Below, in pieces: positions 25,422 to 34,584 of a stretch of 61,644 nucleotides of DNA. Under the pieces are notes generated by a model. It saw nothing but the letters and a program-made list of their open reading frames with translations, did no database searches and had not been told where the DNA came from. A program made the position numbers and the translations under genes. Source of the stretch: Alphaproteobacteria bacterium UBA7691. GTDB lineage: Bacteria > Pseudomonadota > Alphaproteobacteria > Ferrovibrionales > Ferrovibrionaceae. Every line of letters begins with the position of its first letter. The first letter of the stretch is position 1. The stretch spans positions 201-61,844 of the forward strand of contig DLGP01000095.1 in the NCBI GenBank assembly GCA_002482765.1, in the 5' to 3' direction.

Positions 25422-26642
25422 ATGCAAAACCGCAAGCACATCCTCCGCTCCGCAAGCTTGGCCGCGCTGGCCCTGCTGGCGGTCACCACTCTTGCCAACT
25501 CCAAGTCGGCCCTGGCCCAGATGGGTCCGGGTGGGCCACCGCCGGTCACCGTGGCCAAGCCGGTGGTGAAGAACATCATCGAAATGGACGAATTTATCGG
25601 CCGTTTTGAGGCTTCCGCCAGCGTTGATGTGCGCGCCCGGGTCAACGGCTATCTTGATAGTGTGAATTTCAAGGATGGCGCCCTGGTCAAGGAAGGCGAG
25701 CTTTTGTTCGTCATTGACCGCCGGCCCTATCAGGCGGTGCTGAACCAGGCCCAGGCCAATCTCAATGTGGTGCAGACCCGGCTGGACCTGGCACGGATTG
25801 AATTTGAGCGGTATGAGCGGCTGGCACGCAGCGGCACGGCGGCGGAAGCCACGCTGGATTCACGGCGCCAGGCTTTGCTTTCGGCCCAGGCTGAAATTGT
25901 TGGCACCCGCGCGGCGGTGGAAACCGCCCGGCTCAATCTCAGCTTCACCGAAATCCGCGCGCAGATTTCCGGCCGCATCAGCCGCAAGCTGGTGAGCGAG
26001 GGCAATCTGGTGCGTGAGAATGAAACCCTGCTGACCACCATCGTGGCGCAGGACCCGATCTATTTCTATTTTGACATCGACGAGCGCTCCTTCCTGGCCT
26101 ATCAGCGCCTGGCCCGCGAAGGTGCCGCCACCTCAAACGGCAATGCTGGCCGCGCCCTGCAAGTGGCAATCGGCCTGACCGACGAGAAGGGTTTTCCGCA
26201 TAAGGGCCTGCTGACCTTTGCCGATAACCGGCTTGATCCGGCCACCGGCACGATGCGGCTGCGTGCCACGCTGGAGAACAAGGATCTGTTCCTGCAACCG
26301 GGCCTGTTCGGCCGCATCGCGGTGCCGGGCAGCCCGAGCTATAGCGGCATCCTGGTGCCGGATGAAGCGATCCTGACCGATCTTGGCCGGCGTTTTGTCT
26401 ATGTGGTGGAAGCCGATGGCAGCGTGCGGCAGCAGCCGGTGCAGCTTGGTTCACGCACCGACAATTACCGCATCGTGCGCCAGGGCCTGAAGGGTGACGA
26501 AACCCTTGTGATCAATGGCTTGCAGCGGGTGCGCATGGGTGGCGGCAAGGTAACGCCGATGCCGGTGCAATTGCCGCAGGTCTGGGCCGGGCTGTTGGCC
26601 CTGCCGGCGCCCCAGGCGCCGCAAGCCGCTCCGAAGCAGTAA
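25422..26642 (+). CDS. RND efflux periplasmic adaptor subunit
   Basis: 406 residues. A signal sequence (residues about 9-32, ending A-L-A-Q) is followed by the membrane-fusion layout: a lipoyl half-motif with V-R-A-R-V-N-G-Y-L, an alpha-hairpin (about 95-170), the second lipoyl half-motif, and a beta-barrel with G-R-I-A-V-P. The closest groups are MexE/AcrA-like adaptors. It bridges the inner-membrane permease and an outer-membrane channel. The permease starts 11 bases downstream. No TolC-type gene or regulator is adjacent, so the channel must be encoded elsewhere. Confidence 0.92.
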   Translation: MQNRKHILRSASLAALALLAVTTLANSKSALAQMGPGGPPPVTVAKPVVKNIIEMDEFIGRFEASASVDVRARVNGYLDSVNFKDGALVKEGELLFVIDRRPYQAVLNQAQANLNVVQTRLDLARIEFERYERLARSGTAAEATLDSRRQALLSAQAEIVGTRAAVETARLNLSFTEIRAQISGRISRKLVSEGNLVRENETLLTTIVAQDPIYFYFDIDERSFLAYQRLAREGAATSNGNAGRALQVAIGLTDEKGFPHKGLLTFADNRLDPATGTMRLRATLENKDLFLQPGLFGRIAVPGSPSYSGILVPDEAILTDLGRRFVYVVEADGSVRQQPVQLGSRTDNYRIVRQGLKGDETLVINGLQRVRMGGGKVTPMPVQLPQVWAGLLALPAPQAPQAAPKQ

Positions 26643-26653
26643 GGCAAAAGCCC

Positions 26654-29600
26654 ATGAAATTCGGCCATTTCTTCGTCGACCGCCCGATCTTCGCGGCGGT
26701 TGTCTCCATCGTGACGGTGATTCTGGGTGTCATCGCCTTCCGTTTCCTGCCGGTGACGGAATATCCCGAAATCGCGCCGCCGCAGATCAATGTGACCGCC
26801 GCCTATCCCGGTGCCGATGCCGAGACCGTGGCACGCACCGTGGCCACGCCGATTGAGCAGGAGATCAACGGCGTTGAGAACATGCTCTACATGTCGAGCT
26901 ACTCGACCGCCAATGGCGTGATGCAGCTCACCATCACCTTCCGCCCGGGCACCAACCTGGATACGGCACAGGTGCAGGTGCAGAACCGTGTCTCGATTGC
27001 CGAGCCGCGTTTGCCCGAGGAAGTGCGGCGCCAGGGCATCACCACCAACAAGCAGGCCGGCGACTTCATCATGGTGGTGCATCTGCTGTCACCCGATAAG
27101 CGCTATGATGAATTGTATATCGCCAATTACATGCAGATGCGTATCCGCGAGCAATTGCTGCGGCTGGATGGTGTTGGCAATGTGATCGTGTTCGGCGGCA
27201 GCGAATATTCGATCCGCATCTGGCTCGATCCGGATCGGCTCTCTGCCTACAGCCTGTCGGCAAGCGATGTGGTGACCGCGTTGCAGGCGCAGAATGTGCA
27301 GGTTTCCGGCGGCACGCTGGGCCAGCAGCCGGCGCCTGACAATAACGCGCTGCAAGCCATCGTCACCACGCAAGGCCGTTTTGAGGATGTGCGGCAATTC
27401 CGCGAAGTGATCATCAAAAGCGGCGAGGGCGGCCGCCTGGTGCGGCTGCGCGACGTGGCCCGGGTTGAACTCGGCGCCAAGGATTATAACAGCCGCTCCT
27501 ATCTTGATGGTCAGACCGCGGTGGCGCTTGGCATTTTCCAGCGCCCCGGCACCAATGCGCTTGATACCGCGCAATCGGTGATCAACCGCATGAACGAGCT
27601 GAAGCAGGATTTCCCGCCCGGCCTGGAATACACCATCGTTTACAACCCGACCGAATTCATCGCCCAGTCGGTGGACGAGGTTTACAAGACACTGATCGAG
27701 GCCATCATCCTGGTGGCGCTGGTGGTGCTGGTTTTCCTGCAAAACTGGCGCGCGGCACTGATCCCGATCCTGGCCATTCCGGTTTCGCTGATCGGCACCT
27801 TCGCGGTGATGCTGGCTTTCGGCTTCACGCTCAACGTGCTCAGCCTGTTCGGCCTGGTGCTGGCCATTGGCATTGTGGTGGATGACGCCATCGTGGTGGT
27901 GGAGAATATCGAGCGCAACATCGCCGAAGGCTTAAGTCCACGCGATGCCGCGCATGAGACGATGGACGAGGTAGGCACGGCGGTGATCGCGATTGCCGTG
28001 GTGCTGTCGGCGGTGTTCATTCCCACCGCCTTCATCCCCGGCATTTCCGGCCAGTTCTACAAGCAGTTTGCGCTTACCATCGCTGGCGCCACCATCATCT
28101 CGGCCTTCAACTCGCTGACGCTGTCGCCGGCTCTGGGCGCCATCCTGCTCAAGGCGCATGCCAAGCGCGATGCCGGCTACAAGCCGGGTTTCTTCGGTCG
28201 CCTGGCCGGCGGTTTCAACACCGGCTTCGACAAGATGAGCAACGGCTATGCGCGCGGTGTCGGCGGCATCGTCAAGCGGCGTTTCCTGATGCTCGGCTTT
28301 TATGCCGTGCTGGTGGGCGCCACGGTGTTTTTGTTCCGCACCGTGCCGCAGGGTTTCATCCCGCCGCTGGATCGTGGTTATGCCCTGGTGGTGATCCAGT
28401 TGCCCGATGGCGCCTCGCTCAGCCGTACCGATGAAGTGACGCAGCGCGTGACCAAGCTGATCGAGGATGTGCCGGGCGTGGCCCATGTGGTGGCGATCCC
28501 GGGCTTCAACGGCGCCACTTTCACCAATTCGGCCAATGCGGCGGTGATCTTCACGCCGTTTGACAGTTTTGAGAAACGGCTGCCGCTCGGCCTGACCTCG
28601 GATGCCATTGTTGGTCAGTTGATCGGCAAATTGCAGGTGGTGGAGGAAGCCTTTGTCATCGCCATCCCGCCGCCGGCCGTGCCGGGCATCGGCTCGGGCG
28701 GTGGCTTCAAGATGCAGTTGCAGAATCGCACCAGCGATGATGTGCGGCCGCTCTTGGCCTCGGCCTATCAGATGATGGGCCGGGCGATGCAGACCCCGGG
28801 CGTCACCGGCGTGTTCACCACCTTCTCGGCGGCCTCGCCGCAGGTCTTCCTGGAAATCGACCGCACCAAGGCGCAGATGCTGAATGTGCCGTTGAGCAAT
28901 GTGTTCCAGACCCTGCAAATCAATCTTGGCTCGGCCTATGTGAACGACTTCAACGCCTTTGGCCGTATCTTCCAGGTGCGGGCGCAGGCCGATGCGCAAT
29001 TCCGGCTGGAGAAGGACGACATCCTGAATCTCAAGGTGCGGTCGGCCACCGGTTCGCTGGTGCCGCTGGGCAGCCTGGTGGAGATCAAGGAAGCCTCCGG
29101 GCCGGATCTGATCCAGCGCTACAACATGTATGTTTCGGTGCCGCTACAGGGCAACACACCGCCCGGCGTGTCCACCGGCCAGTCGCTGCTGGCGATGGAA
29201 CAACTGGCCGGCCAGGTGCTGGAACCCGGCCAGGGTTTTGAATGGACCGAGATCGCCTTGCAGGAACGCATGACCGGCAACACCGCGCTGTTTGTGTTTG
29301 CCCTGGCGATTGTGTTCGTGTTCCTGGCGCTGGCAGCACAATATGAAAGCTGGGTGCTGCCGCTGGCGATCATGCTGATTGTGCCGATGAGCATGCTGTT
29401 TGCACTGACCGGTGTGAAAATCGCCGGGCTGGACAATAACGTGCTGGTGCAGATCGGCCTGGTGGTGCTGATCGGCCTGGCGGCGAAAAACGCCATCCTG
29501 ATCGTGGAATTTGCCCGCCAGTTGGAGCATGAGGGCAAAACCGCGGTGGATGCGGTGATCGAAGCCTGCCGCCTGCGCCTGCGCCCGATCCTGATGACCG

Positions 29601-29818
29601 CTCTGGCCTTCATCCTCGGCGTGTTGCCGCTGGTGATTGCCAGCGGCGCCGGCGCCGAAATGCGCCGTTCGCTCGGCACGGCGGTGTTTGCCGGCATGAT
29701 CGGTGTCACCCTGGTGGGCCTGTTCCTCACGCCGGTGTTTTATGTGGTGCTGCGCCGCTTCACCAGCCCGCGCAAAATCCCCAATGCCGCCGTGATCCAT
29801 CCTGGCCCGGCCGAGTAA
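26654..29818 (+). CDS. RND efflux permease of the HAE1 (AcrB/MexF) family
   Basis: 1054 residues, full length. A 12-helix plan is visible, with two large periplasmic loops. The first helix follows F-F-V-D-R-P-I-F-A; the proton-relay Asp pair is in G-I-V-V-D-D-A-I-V-V-V-E-N near residue 415, and the paired Lys in L-A-A-K-N-A-I-L near 950. It exports hydrophobic drugs or metabolites from the periplasm and inner leaflet, driven by protons. It is co-transcribed with the adaptor upstream. Substrate cannot be told from sequence alone. Confidence 0.95.
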   Translation: MKFGHFFVDRPIFAAVVSIVTVILGVIAFRFLPVTEYPEIAPPQINVTAAYPGADAETVARTVATPIEQEINGVENMLYMSSYSTANGVMQLTITFRPGTNLDTAQVQVQNRVSIAEPRLPEEVRRQGITTNKQAGDFIMVVHLLSPDKRYDELYIANYMQMRIREQLLRLDGVGNVIVFGGSEYSIRIWLDPDRLSAYSLSASDVVTALQAQNVQVSGGTLGQQPAPDNNALQAIVTTQGRFEDVRQFREVIIKSGEGGRLVRLRDVARVELGAKDYNSRSYLDGQTAVALGIFQRPGTNALDTAQSVINRMNELKQDFPPGLEYTIVYNPTEFIAQSVDEVYKTLIEAIILVALVVLVFLQNWRAALIPILAIPVSLIGTFAVMLAFGFTLNVLSLFGLVLAIGIVVDDAIVVVENIERNIAEGLSPRDAAHETMDEVGTAVIAIAVVLSAVFIPTAFIPGISGQFYKQFALTIAGATIISAFNSLTLSPALGAILLKAHAKRDAGYKPGFFGRLAGGFNTGFDKMSNGYARGVGGIVKRRFLMLGFYAVLVGATVFLFRTVPQGFIPPLDRGYALVVIQLPDGASLSRTDEVTQRVTKLIEDVPGVAHVVAIPGFNGATFTNSANAAVIFTPFDSFEKRLPLGLTSDAIVGQLIGKLQVVEEAFVIAIPPPAVPGIGSGGGFKMQLQNRTSDDVRPLLASAYQMMGRAMQTPGVTGVFTTFSAASPQVFLEIDRTKAQMLNVPLSNVFQTLQINLGSAYVNDFNAFGRIFQVRAQADAQFRLEKDDILNLKVRSATGSLVPLGSLVEIKEASGPDLIQRYNMYVSVPLQGNTPPGVSTGQSLLAMEQLAGQVLEPGQGFEWTEIALQERMTGNTALFVFALAIVFVFLALAAQYESWVLPLAIMLIVPMSMLFALTGVKIAGLDNNVLVQIGLVVLIGLAAKNAILIVEFARQLEHEGKTAVDAVIEACRLRLRPILMTALAFILGVLPLVIASGAGAEMRRSLGTAVFAGMIGVTLVGLFLTPVFYVVLRRFTSPRKIPNAAVIHPGPAE

Positions 29819-29826
29819 AATTCTAC

Positions 29827-29861
29827 CCGCCGCGCCGTGACATTTAGTTCCGGCGCGGCGG
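29827..29861. terminator. GC-rich hairpin between convergent genes
   Basis: CCGCCGCGCCG (29827-29837) and CGGCGCGGCGG (29851-29861) pair perfectly around a 13-base loop between the RND permease and the convergent acyltransferase, overlapping the acyltransferase 3' end. No strong T-run follows on either strand, so it may only slow or process transcripts. Confidence 0.5.
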
Positions 29862-31007
29862 TGCTAAACCCAGGGCCAGCCGGCTCAGCGGGTTGCTATC
29901 GGCGGCGCGGCATAGCGCATAGCTGATCAGCGTGGCGGCCAGCGCCACCGCCACAAACTTCACCGGCCACCACACCGACCAATCCAGCAAGGCCCAGCCG
30001 AGCAGGATGATCACGGTCTGGTGCAGGATGTAAAACGGATAGGCATGGCGGCTGAAGTCGGTGAGGAATTTCACCGGGCGATCCAGCTTCAATTTGGCCC
30101 AGCCGATAAAGGCAAACAGCCAAGCCACCTCGCCGGCAAAGCGGCAGAGGAAAATCACCCGCTCGGGCAAGTGGATCGAGCCGTCGCGGCCGGCCAGCCA
30201 TAAAAATGTGAAAACCATTGCGCCCAAAGCCGCCGGCCGCAGCAGGGCATGGATCGCCGCTTCCAGGCGCGGCTGCGCGCCGATCAGCCAGCCGAGCAGC
30301 AGCAGATAAAAATAATGCGCGTGATTGGCCCAGTCATGCGTCAGGTCATGGCTGCTCGGGAAGCTGCGCCGCAGCAGCAATTCCGCCAGCAGAACCGGCA
30401 GGCCGAGCAGCAGCGGGCGATAACCCTGGGCCAGATGCCCGGCCAGTTTTTCAGCCAGGCCGCTGCGCAGCAGCAACGCAATCAGCGGCAGCGCCAGCAG
30501 GGCATAGACAAACAGATAGGCAATGAACCAGAGATGATGCCAACTGAAATTGGCCTGCGGATAGCAGCAATCAACAATATGCGGCAGGAAATCGAAATAA
30601 CTGCCATGGAAATCCAGCGGGCTTTGCCGATTGGCGATCTGCGGCGAGATCCGCTCGACATAGACCTGCGGCGGCACAATCACCAGCATGCCAAAAACCA
30701 GCGGCAGCAGCAGGCGCTTGACCCGCTCGCGTGCCACCGCCAGCGCCGCCCGGCGCTGCAAGGCATAAGCCAGGCTGATGCCGGCCAGCAGGAACAGCAC
30801 CGGCATATGCCATTGGTTCATCAGCCGCACCAGATTATCGGCAAAGCCGGCATGCACCGCATCCTTGATATGCCAGGATTGGGCATCAAACAGCCGCGCG
30901 GTATGAAACAGGATCAGCAGCAGCACGGCGATGTTGCGCAGATTGTCGATATCCAGGCGGCGGCTGCCCGGATGCGATACGGGCGTGATGCTTGCGGCAT
31001 GGCTCAT
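29844..31007 (-). CDS. Membrane acyltransferase of the acyltransferase-3 / OpgC type
   Basis: 387 residues from ATG 31007, with AGGAC just upstream. About ten hydrophobic segments are seen. The start R-R-L-D-I-D-N-L-R-N-I-A-V and the W-H-M-P-V-L-F-L-L-A-G near residue 75 match acyltransferase-3 family members that add acyl or succinyl groups to glucans and other extracytoplasmic sugars. It is divergent from a TetR gene across a perfect palindrome, so it is the probable regulatory target. Confidence 0.85.
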   Translation of the reverse strand: MSHAASITPVSHPGSRRLDIDNLRNIAVLLLILFHTARLFDAQSWHIKDAVHAGFADNLVRLMNQWHMPVLFLLAGISLAYALQRRAALAVARERVKRLLLPLVFGMLVIVPPQVYVERISPQIANRQSPLDFHGSYFDFLPHIVDCCYPQANFSWHHLWFIAYLFVYALLALPLIALLLRSGLAEKLAGHLAQGYRPLLLGLPVLLAELLLRRSFPSSHDLTHDWANHAHYFYLLLLGWLIGAQPRLEAAIHALLRPAALGAMVFTFLWLAGRDGSIHLPERVIFLCRFAGEVAWLFAFIGWAKLKLDRPVKFLTDFSRHAYPFYILHQTVIILLGWALLDWSVWWPVKFVAVALAATLISYALCRAADSNPLSRLALGLAPPRRN

Positions 31008-31060
31008 AGCTTTGTCCTTGCTGGCGCTTCGGCGACTTGCTTCGGCCTGTCCCATTCTTT

Positions 31061-31087
31061 ATATTGAATGAATGATTCATTCAATAT
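31061..31087. promoter_or_regulatory. Perfect 27-base palindrome, TetR-type operator
   Basis: ATATTGAATGAAT (31061-31073) and ATTCATTCAATAT (31075-31087) are exact reverse complements around one base. The site fills the gap between the divergent acyltransferase (start 31007) and tetR (start 31105), the classic position for TetR autoregulation plus control of a divergent target. Confidence 0.85.
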
Positions 31088-31104
31088 CAATTTGGCCCTG
31101 AGCG

Positions 31105-31788
31105 ATGCGCCGCAAACCCCCCGGCCGCCTGGCCGAGATTGCCGAGGCGGCGATCCTGGTTTTCACCCGCCAGGGTTATCGCCGTTGCCAGGTGGCGGAT
31201 ATCGCTGCGGAATTGGGGGTGTCGGTGGGTAGCCTGTATTCCTATGCCGCCGGCAAGGAAGCCCTGGCGCAACTGGCTTTGCTGCAATTGCTGGAGCAGC
31301 CGTTGCAAAGCCTGGCGCTGCCGTATGTTGCCGGGCCGGCACATGAAACACGGCTGGCCGAGCTGATCGCCGCGCGTGGCCAATGGCCGCTGCTGGCCCA
31401 GGCGCTGGCGCAGCCGGCAGCGCCGGCCGACAGCATGGCCGAATTGGCGGCGATTATCGGCGAATTGTTTGACATGACGTTGCGCGAGCGCCGGCTGATC
31501 CGTTTTCTGGATGCCTGCGCGTTGCATATGCCGGCGCTGGCGCGGCAATTCATCACCCGCATCAAGCAGGGTTATATTCAGGATTTGCAGCATTATCTTG
31601 TGCAGCGCCAGCAGCAGGGCCGGCTTGCATTGCCGGGGCCGCTGGCTGCCGGCAGCACGCGGGCCATGGTGGAAATGGTGGCCTGGCTGTCGCTGCATCG
31701 CCAGGCCGATGCGGTGCCGCCGCCGCTGGATGATGCCCAGGCCCGTGCCACTGCAATTGCCTTCGCCCAGGCGGCTTTTCGGGCGTGA
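31105..31788 (+). CDS. TetR family transcriptional regulator
   Basis: 227 residues. The N-terminal helix-turn-helix (about residues 9-55) includes I-A-E-A-A-I-L-V-F-T-R-Q-G-Y and V-G-S-L-Y-S-Y-A-A-G-K, the usual TetR signature. The C-terminal ligand-binding half is variable. It most likely represses the divergent acyltransferase and itself through the palindrome at 31061-31087. Ligand unknown. The tRNA-Leu gene follows 33 bases downstream. Confidence 0.9.
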   Translation: MRRKPPGRLAEIAEAAILVFTRQGYRRCQVADIAAELGVSVGSLYSYAAGKEALAQLALLQLLEQPLQSLALPYVAGPAHETRLAELIAARGQWPLLAQALAQPAAPADSMAELAAIIGELFDMTLRERRLIRFLDACALHMPALARQFITRIKQGYIQDLQHYLVQRQQQGRLALPGPLAAGSTRAMVEMVAWLSLHRQADAVPPPLDDAQARATAIAFAQAAFRA

Positions 31789-31821
31789 GCCTGGCATGTT
31801 AGACAAGCCTTCTGGCTGCCT

Positions 31822-31908
31822 GCCCGCTTGGCGGAACCGGTAGACGCACGGGACTTAAAATCCCGAGGCCGCAAGGCCGTGCCGGTTCGAGTCCGGCAGC
31901 GGGCACCA
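31822..31908 (+). tRNA. tRNA-Leu (anticodon UAA)
   Basis: An 87-base class II tRNA. The acceptor arms are GCCCGCT (31822-31828) and AGCGGGC (31898-31904), followed by A and an encoded CCA (31906-31908). The anticodon stem CGGGA/TCCCG holds the loop CTTAAAA, giving anticodon TAA at 31856-31858. A variable arm with GCCGCAAGGC is present, as expected for leucine. It reads UUA codons, which are rare in this GC-rich genome. Confidence 0.97.
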
Positions 31909-32015
31909 GCCAGCTTGCCGCTAGAGCCTGATTGTTTGAGGTCATATCAAGGGTGGCAAAGCCACACCAAGCCGGTTAGGTTGTTGCTGTTAATGCAGCA
32001 AATAAGGGCAGGCGG

Positions 32016-32570
32016 GTGGCAGAAGCGATCCCTAGCGGCGGTGAAGTGAATGGCTTTGCGCAGCAAGATGTGCCGGCCCGCGCCGCGCCGCTGAATGCGC
32101 TGCTGGCTTTCTGGCGCCAGCGCTGCACCGAGCTGGGCCGTTTGCCGGCCCGGGCCGATCTGGCGCCCGAGCAGATGATCGGCTTCCTGCCTTTTGTCAC
32201 CCTGATCGATGTGCTGGAGGCACCGCGGCGTTTCAAGTTTCGCCTCGTCGGCACCGGCGTGGTGGGCCATACCGGGCGCGAGGTGACGGCGCGTTTTGCC
32301 GATGCCGAATTATTTGCCGACCGCGCCGATGACGTGATCCGTTATTTTGAACTTTGTGTGCGCCATGCCCAGCCGGCCTATGCGCGCGGCCGCTATCGCA
32401 CCGTGCCGACCGACCGCGAAGTGGCTTTTGAAGCGTTGCTGACGCCTTTGCGCAACCGGCCGGAAACCAGTAGCGGCGCCGACATGATGCTGGGCGCGCT
32501 GGTGGGTGAGAGATTGTCCTATGGCGAAAGCATGGGGCGGTTTGAATATGACGAGATGCGGCTGATCTAA
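32016..32570 (+). CDS. PAS domain protein, PF07310 type (third of three)
   Basis: 184 residues with a GTG start at 32016. Family features: L-L-A-F-W-R-Q-R-C near residue 29, M-I-G-F-L-P-F-V-T-L-I-D-V near 55, F-R-L-V-G-T near 75. The three copies in this window differ strongly outside these cores, so they are old paralogues rather than a recent duplication. It lies 107 bases downstream of tRNA-Leu. A weak hairpin follows at 32570-32596. Function and ligand unknown. Confidence 0.75.
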   Translation: MAEAIPSGGEVNGFAQQDVPARAAPLNALLAFWRQRCTELGRLPARADLAPEQMIGFLPFVTLIDVLEAPRRFKFRLVGTGVVGHTGREVTARFADAELFADRADDVIRYFELCVRHAQPAYARGRYRTVPTDREVAFEALLTPLRNRPETSSGADMMLGALVGERLSYGESMGRFEYDEMRLI

Positions 32571-32596
32571 TTATCGTAACGCCGTTACCCGATAAT
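32570..32596. terminator. Imperfect hairpin between convergent genes
   Basis: ATTATCG and TAAC (32570-32580) pair with GTTA and CGATAAT (32584-32596), with a two-base bulge. It lies between the third PAS gene and the convergent hydrolase gene. There is no T-run, so a terminator function is uncertain. Confidence 0.35.
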
Positions 32597-32603
32597 ATCA
32601 GCG

Positions 32604-33380
32604 TTATGGATTCAGTGTTTCAAACCAGCCGGTGATGCTGCGCACCACCTCGGCATCCAGGCCCCAGAAGCCATGGTAATGCGCGGCATCGCAGGGATCA
32701 CTTTTTGGCTGCGCGCCGCCGCTCAGGGTCAGGATATCTACGCGCGGCGCGGCCTTGAGTTGCCTGGCATAACGCTCGGCATCATGCGGCGGGGTGACGC
32801 TGCAAGCATCCTCGCGATGGCGCAGCAGCAGCACCGGCACAGCGATGCGGCCTGGCGACAGGCTATCGGCAGCCGGAATCTTGTAGCTGATCAGCATGCC
32901 CGAGGTGATGACCAGACTATCCGGTTGCTGAGGGTTGGCGCCGTTGAACAGCGCTGCGGCTGAAATGGCGCCTCGGCTGGTGCCGATGACATGCACCGGC
33001 TTTTGCAGTTTACGCGCCTCGTCCACCAGCAGGCTCATATCATCGGCAAAGGCCGGCTTGTAGCGATAGGAAGGCTGCTGCTTCAGGTCGCTGGCGATAT
33101 CCGGCAGCAGATAGGCATAGCCGGCAGCCACAAAGCCATTGCGGCTGCGCACCAGCTGATTGCCGCGCAATGCGGCAATGCTGCCATCGGCGCCAATATC
33201 AAGTTGGCCATTGCCACCGGCCAGCAGAATGACGCTGCCCTTGATATTGCCTTCAGGCTGATCGGCCAGCAGGCGCAAAACTGCGCCGGGGCGCGGTGTC
33301 AATTCCAGCATCTGCTCGGCTGCCGCAACCGGCGCTGCTGCCAGCAGCAGCAAAGCAGCAAGGCCACGCATCATTCCCAT
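32604..33380 (-). CDS. Secreted alpha/beta-hydrolase-like protein
   Basis: 258 residues with a signal peptide (core about 5-18, ending V-A-A-A). The nucleophile elbow is G-T-S-R-G near residue 133, a later Asp lies in R-E-D-A-C near 193, and the final His may be in A-H-Y-H-G near 237. Probably periplasmic. Substrate unknown; it could be an esterase or dienelactone-hydrolase-like enzyme. It overlaps the upstream tetR gene by 10 bases, so its expression is likely governed by that regulator. Confidence 0.72.
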   Translation of the reverse strand: MGMMRGLAALLLLAAAPVAAAEQMLELTPRPGAVLRLLADQPEGNIKGSVILLAGGNGQLDIGADGSIAALRGNQLVRSRNGFVAAGYAYLLPDIASDLKQQPSYRYKPAFADDMSLLVDEARKLQKPVHVIGTSRGAISAAALFNGANPQQPDSLVITSGMLISYKIPAADSLSPGRIAVPVLLLRHREDACSVTPPHDAERYARQLKAAPRVDILTLSGGAQPKSDPCDAAHYHGFWGLDAEVVRSITGWFETLNP

Positions 33381-34018
33381 TGCAGGCGCGCAATCAGCGC
33401 ATCGAGATGATGATTGAGCAGGGTTTCCGCCGGCTGGCCGAGGGTTTTCAGCCGCCCGGTATGCTGCGCCATCAACAGCCCGAGCAGATGCGCAAACAGG
33501 CTGGCGGTTTCGATCTGTTGCAGGCTGGACGAGAGTTTGCCGATGCCGCCGAGCAGCGCGCCAAAGGCATCCAGCTGCCGCAGCATGCGCGCATTCAGGT
33601 CGCGGTCGATGTTTTCGCCCAGGCCATGTGGCCCGAGGCCGGCCTGCTGCCGGCCACCGCGAAACAGGTGCAGGCCAAGCGCCACTTCGGCCGGCCGCGC
33701 CGCGTAATAGCCGAACCAGGCCAGCACGCCGCGTTTGAGCTTTTCGCCGTCATTGCCGGGTAATGCCAGGGCGGCGAGCAGGGCCGCCTCGGCCTGGGCC
33801 AGTGAGTCCCGCAGCAAGGCGGCGTAGATTTCCTCCTTGCCCGGAAAGAGCGGATAGATCGCGCCGGTGGTGCAGCCGGCCGCAGCAGCAATCTCGCGCA
33901 TGGTGGCGGCTTCCATGCCGCGTTCGGCGAAGATGCGCCGCGCCGCCGCCAAAATCTGGCCGCGTTTGAAATCACGTAATTCTGCGCGTTTGCTGCCAGG
34001 TTTTGCCGTTGCCGCCAT
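33371..34018 (-). CDS. TetR family transcriptional regulator
   Basis: 215 residues. The N-terminal domain has the standard pattern I-L-A-A-A-R-R-I-F-A-E-R-G (about 22-34) and T-T-G-A-I-Y-P-L-F-P-G-K (about 50-61). The C-terminal half resembles TetR_C domains that bind small hydrophobic ligands. It is followed on the same strand by the hydrolase gene (10-base overlap) and preceded by ccdB with a 5-base gap, so it may be read from the ccdAB promoter. No clear palindrome of its own is seen. Confidence 0.88.
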   Translation of the reverse strand: MAATAKPGSKRAELRDFKRGQILAAARRIFAERGMEAATMREIAAAAGCTTGAIYPLFPGKEEIYAALLRDSLAQAEAALLAALALPGNDGEKLKRGVLAWFGYYAARPAEVALGLHLFRGGRQQAGLGPHGLGENIDRDLNARMLRQLDAFGALLGGIGKLSSSLQQIETASLFAHLLGLLMAQHTGRLKTLGQPAETLLNHHLDALIARLQWE

Positions 34019-34023
34019 GGCGC

Positions 34024-34335
34024 TTAATACCCGATCACCAGAAAATCCAATGCGCCCAGAATGGCATCCCGTTCGCTCCGCAGCGAGCCGATTATGGGGC
34101 CAAGTTCATGACGCGGCACGCTGGCTATATCCTGGCACAGCAGCAGCAGAGTTTCGCCAGCGATCTTGAATTGCGGATTGAGCCGGCGGATCGGCGGAGA
34201 AACCAGTGCTGGGCGCACCAGCGGCAGCATCACCCGGGTATCGAGACCACTATGCAAATCGTTCTGAATGTCGAGCAGGAAGGCGAGGCGGGCATCGCCA
34301 GGTTTCGCCAGTGCATACACATCGAATTGCGCCAT
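34024..34335 (-). CDS. ccdB: CcdB-family toxin
   Basis: 103 residues, the usual size. The start Q-F-D-V-Y-A and the core G-L-D-T-R-V-M-L-P-L-V match CcdB. CcdB of plasmid F traps DNA gyrase, using a C-terminal Trp-Gly-Ile tail. Here the end is L-V-I-G-Y without the Trp, a variant also common in chromosomal copies, so activity against gyrase is not assured. The start abuts the ccdA stop. Confidence 0.85.
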   Translation of the reverse strand: MAQFDVYALAKPGDARLAFLLDIQNDLHSGLDTRVMLPLVRPALVSPPIRRLNPQFKIAGETLLLLCQDIASVPRHELGPIIGSLRSERDAILGALDFLVIGY

Positions 34336-34568
34336 CAGAAACGCCGAAACCGCGCCATCACCATGCCATGCTGTTCAACATGGCGGTTATAGGCCTCAAT
34401 CGCTTCGCGGTTTTCGGCAAGCCAGGCGGCGGCCTTGGCTTCGCGTACGGCTGCGGCCAAAGCCGCCTCGGCGATCTGCGACACATTCAGGCCCAGCGCC
34501 TTGGCCTCGGCCACCAGGTTTTCCTGCAAGGACAGATTGGTCGGCTTGCGGCGAATGGGAGCATTCAT
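34335..34568 (-). CDS. ccdA: CcdA-family antitoxin
   Basis: 77 residues. The N-terminal K-P-T-N-L-S-L-Q-E-N-L-V-A-E-A ribbon-helix-helix and the C-terminal W-L-A-E-N-R-E-A-I-E-A-Y-N toxin-binding helix are both typical of CcdA. It neutralises CcdB and represses the operon by binding DNA. Two ATGCGCAT palindromes upstream (34585-34606) are the likely operator. A CACCCTCC on the plus strand just upstream gives GGAGGGTG as a Shine-Dalgarno. Confidence 0.88.
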   Translation of the reverse strand: MNAPIRRKPTNLSLQENLVAEAKALGLNVSQIAEAALAAAVREAKAAAWLAENREAIEAYNRHVEQHGMVMARFRRF

Positions 34569-34584
34569 GCCACCCTCCTGCTGA

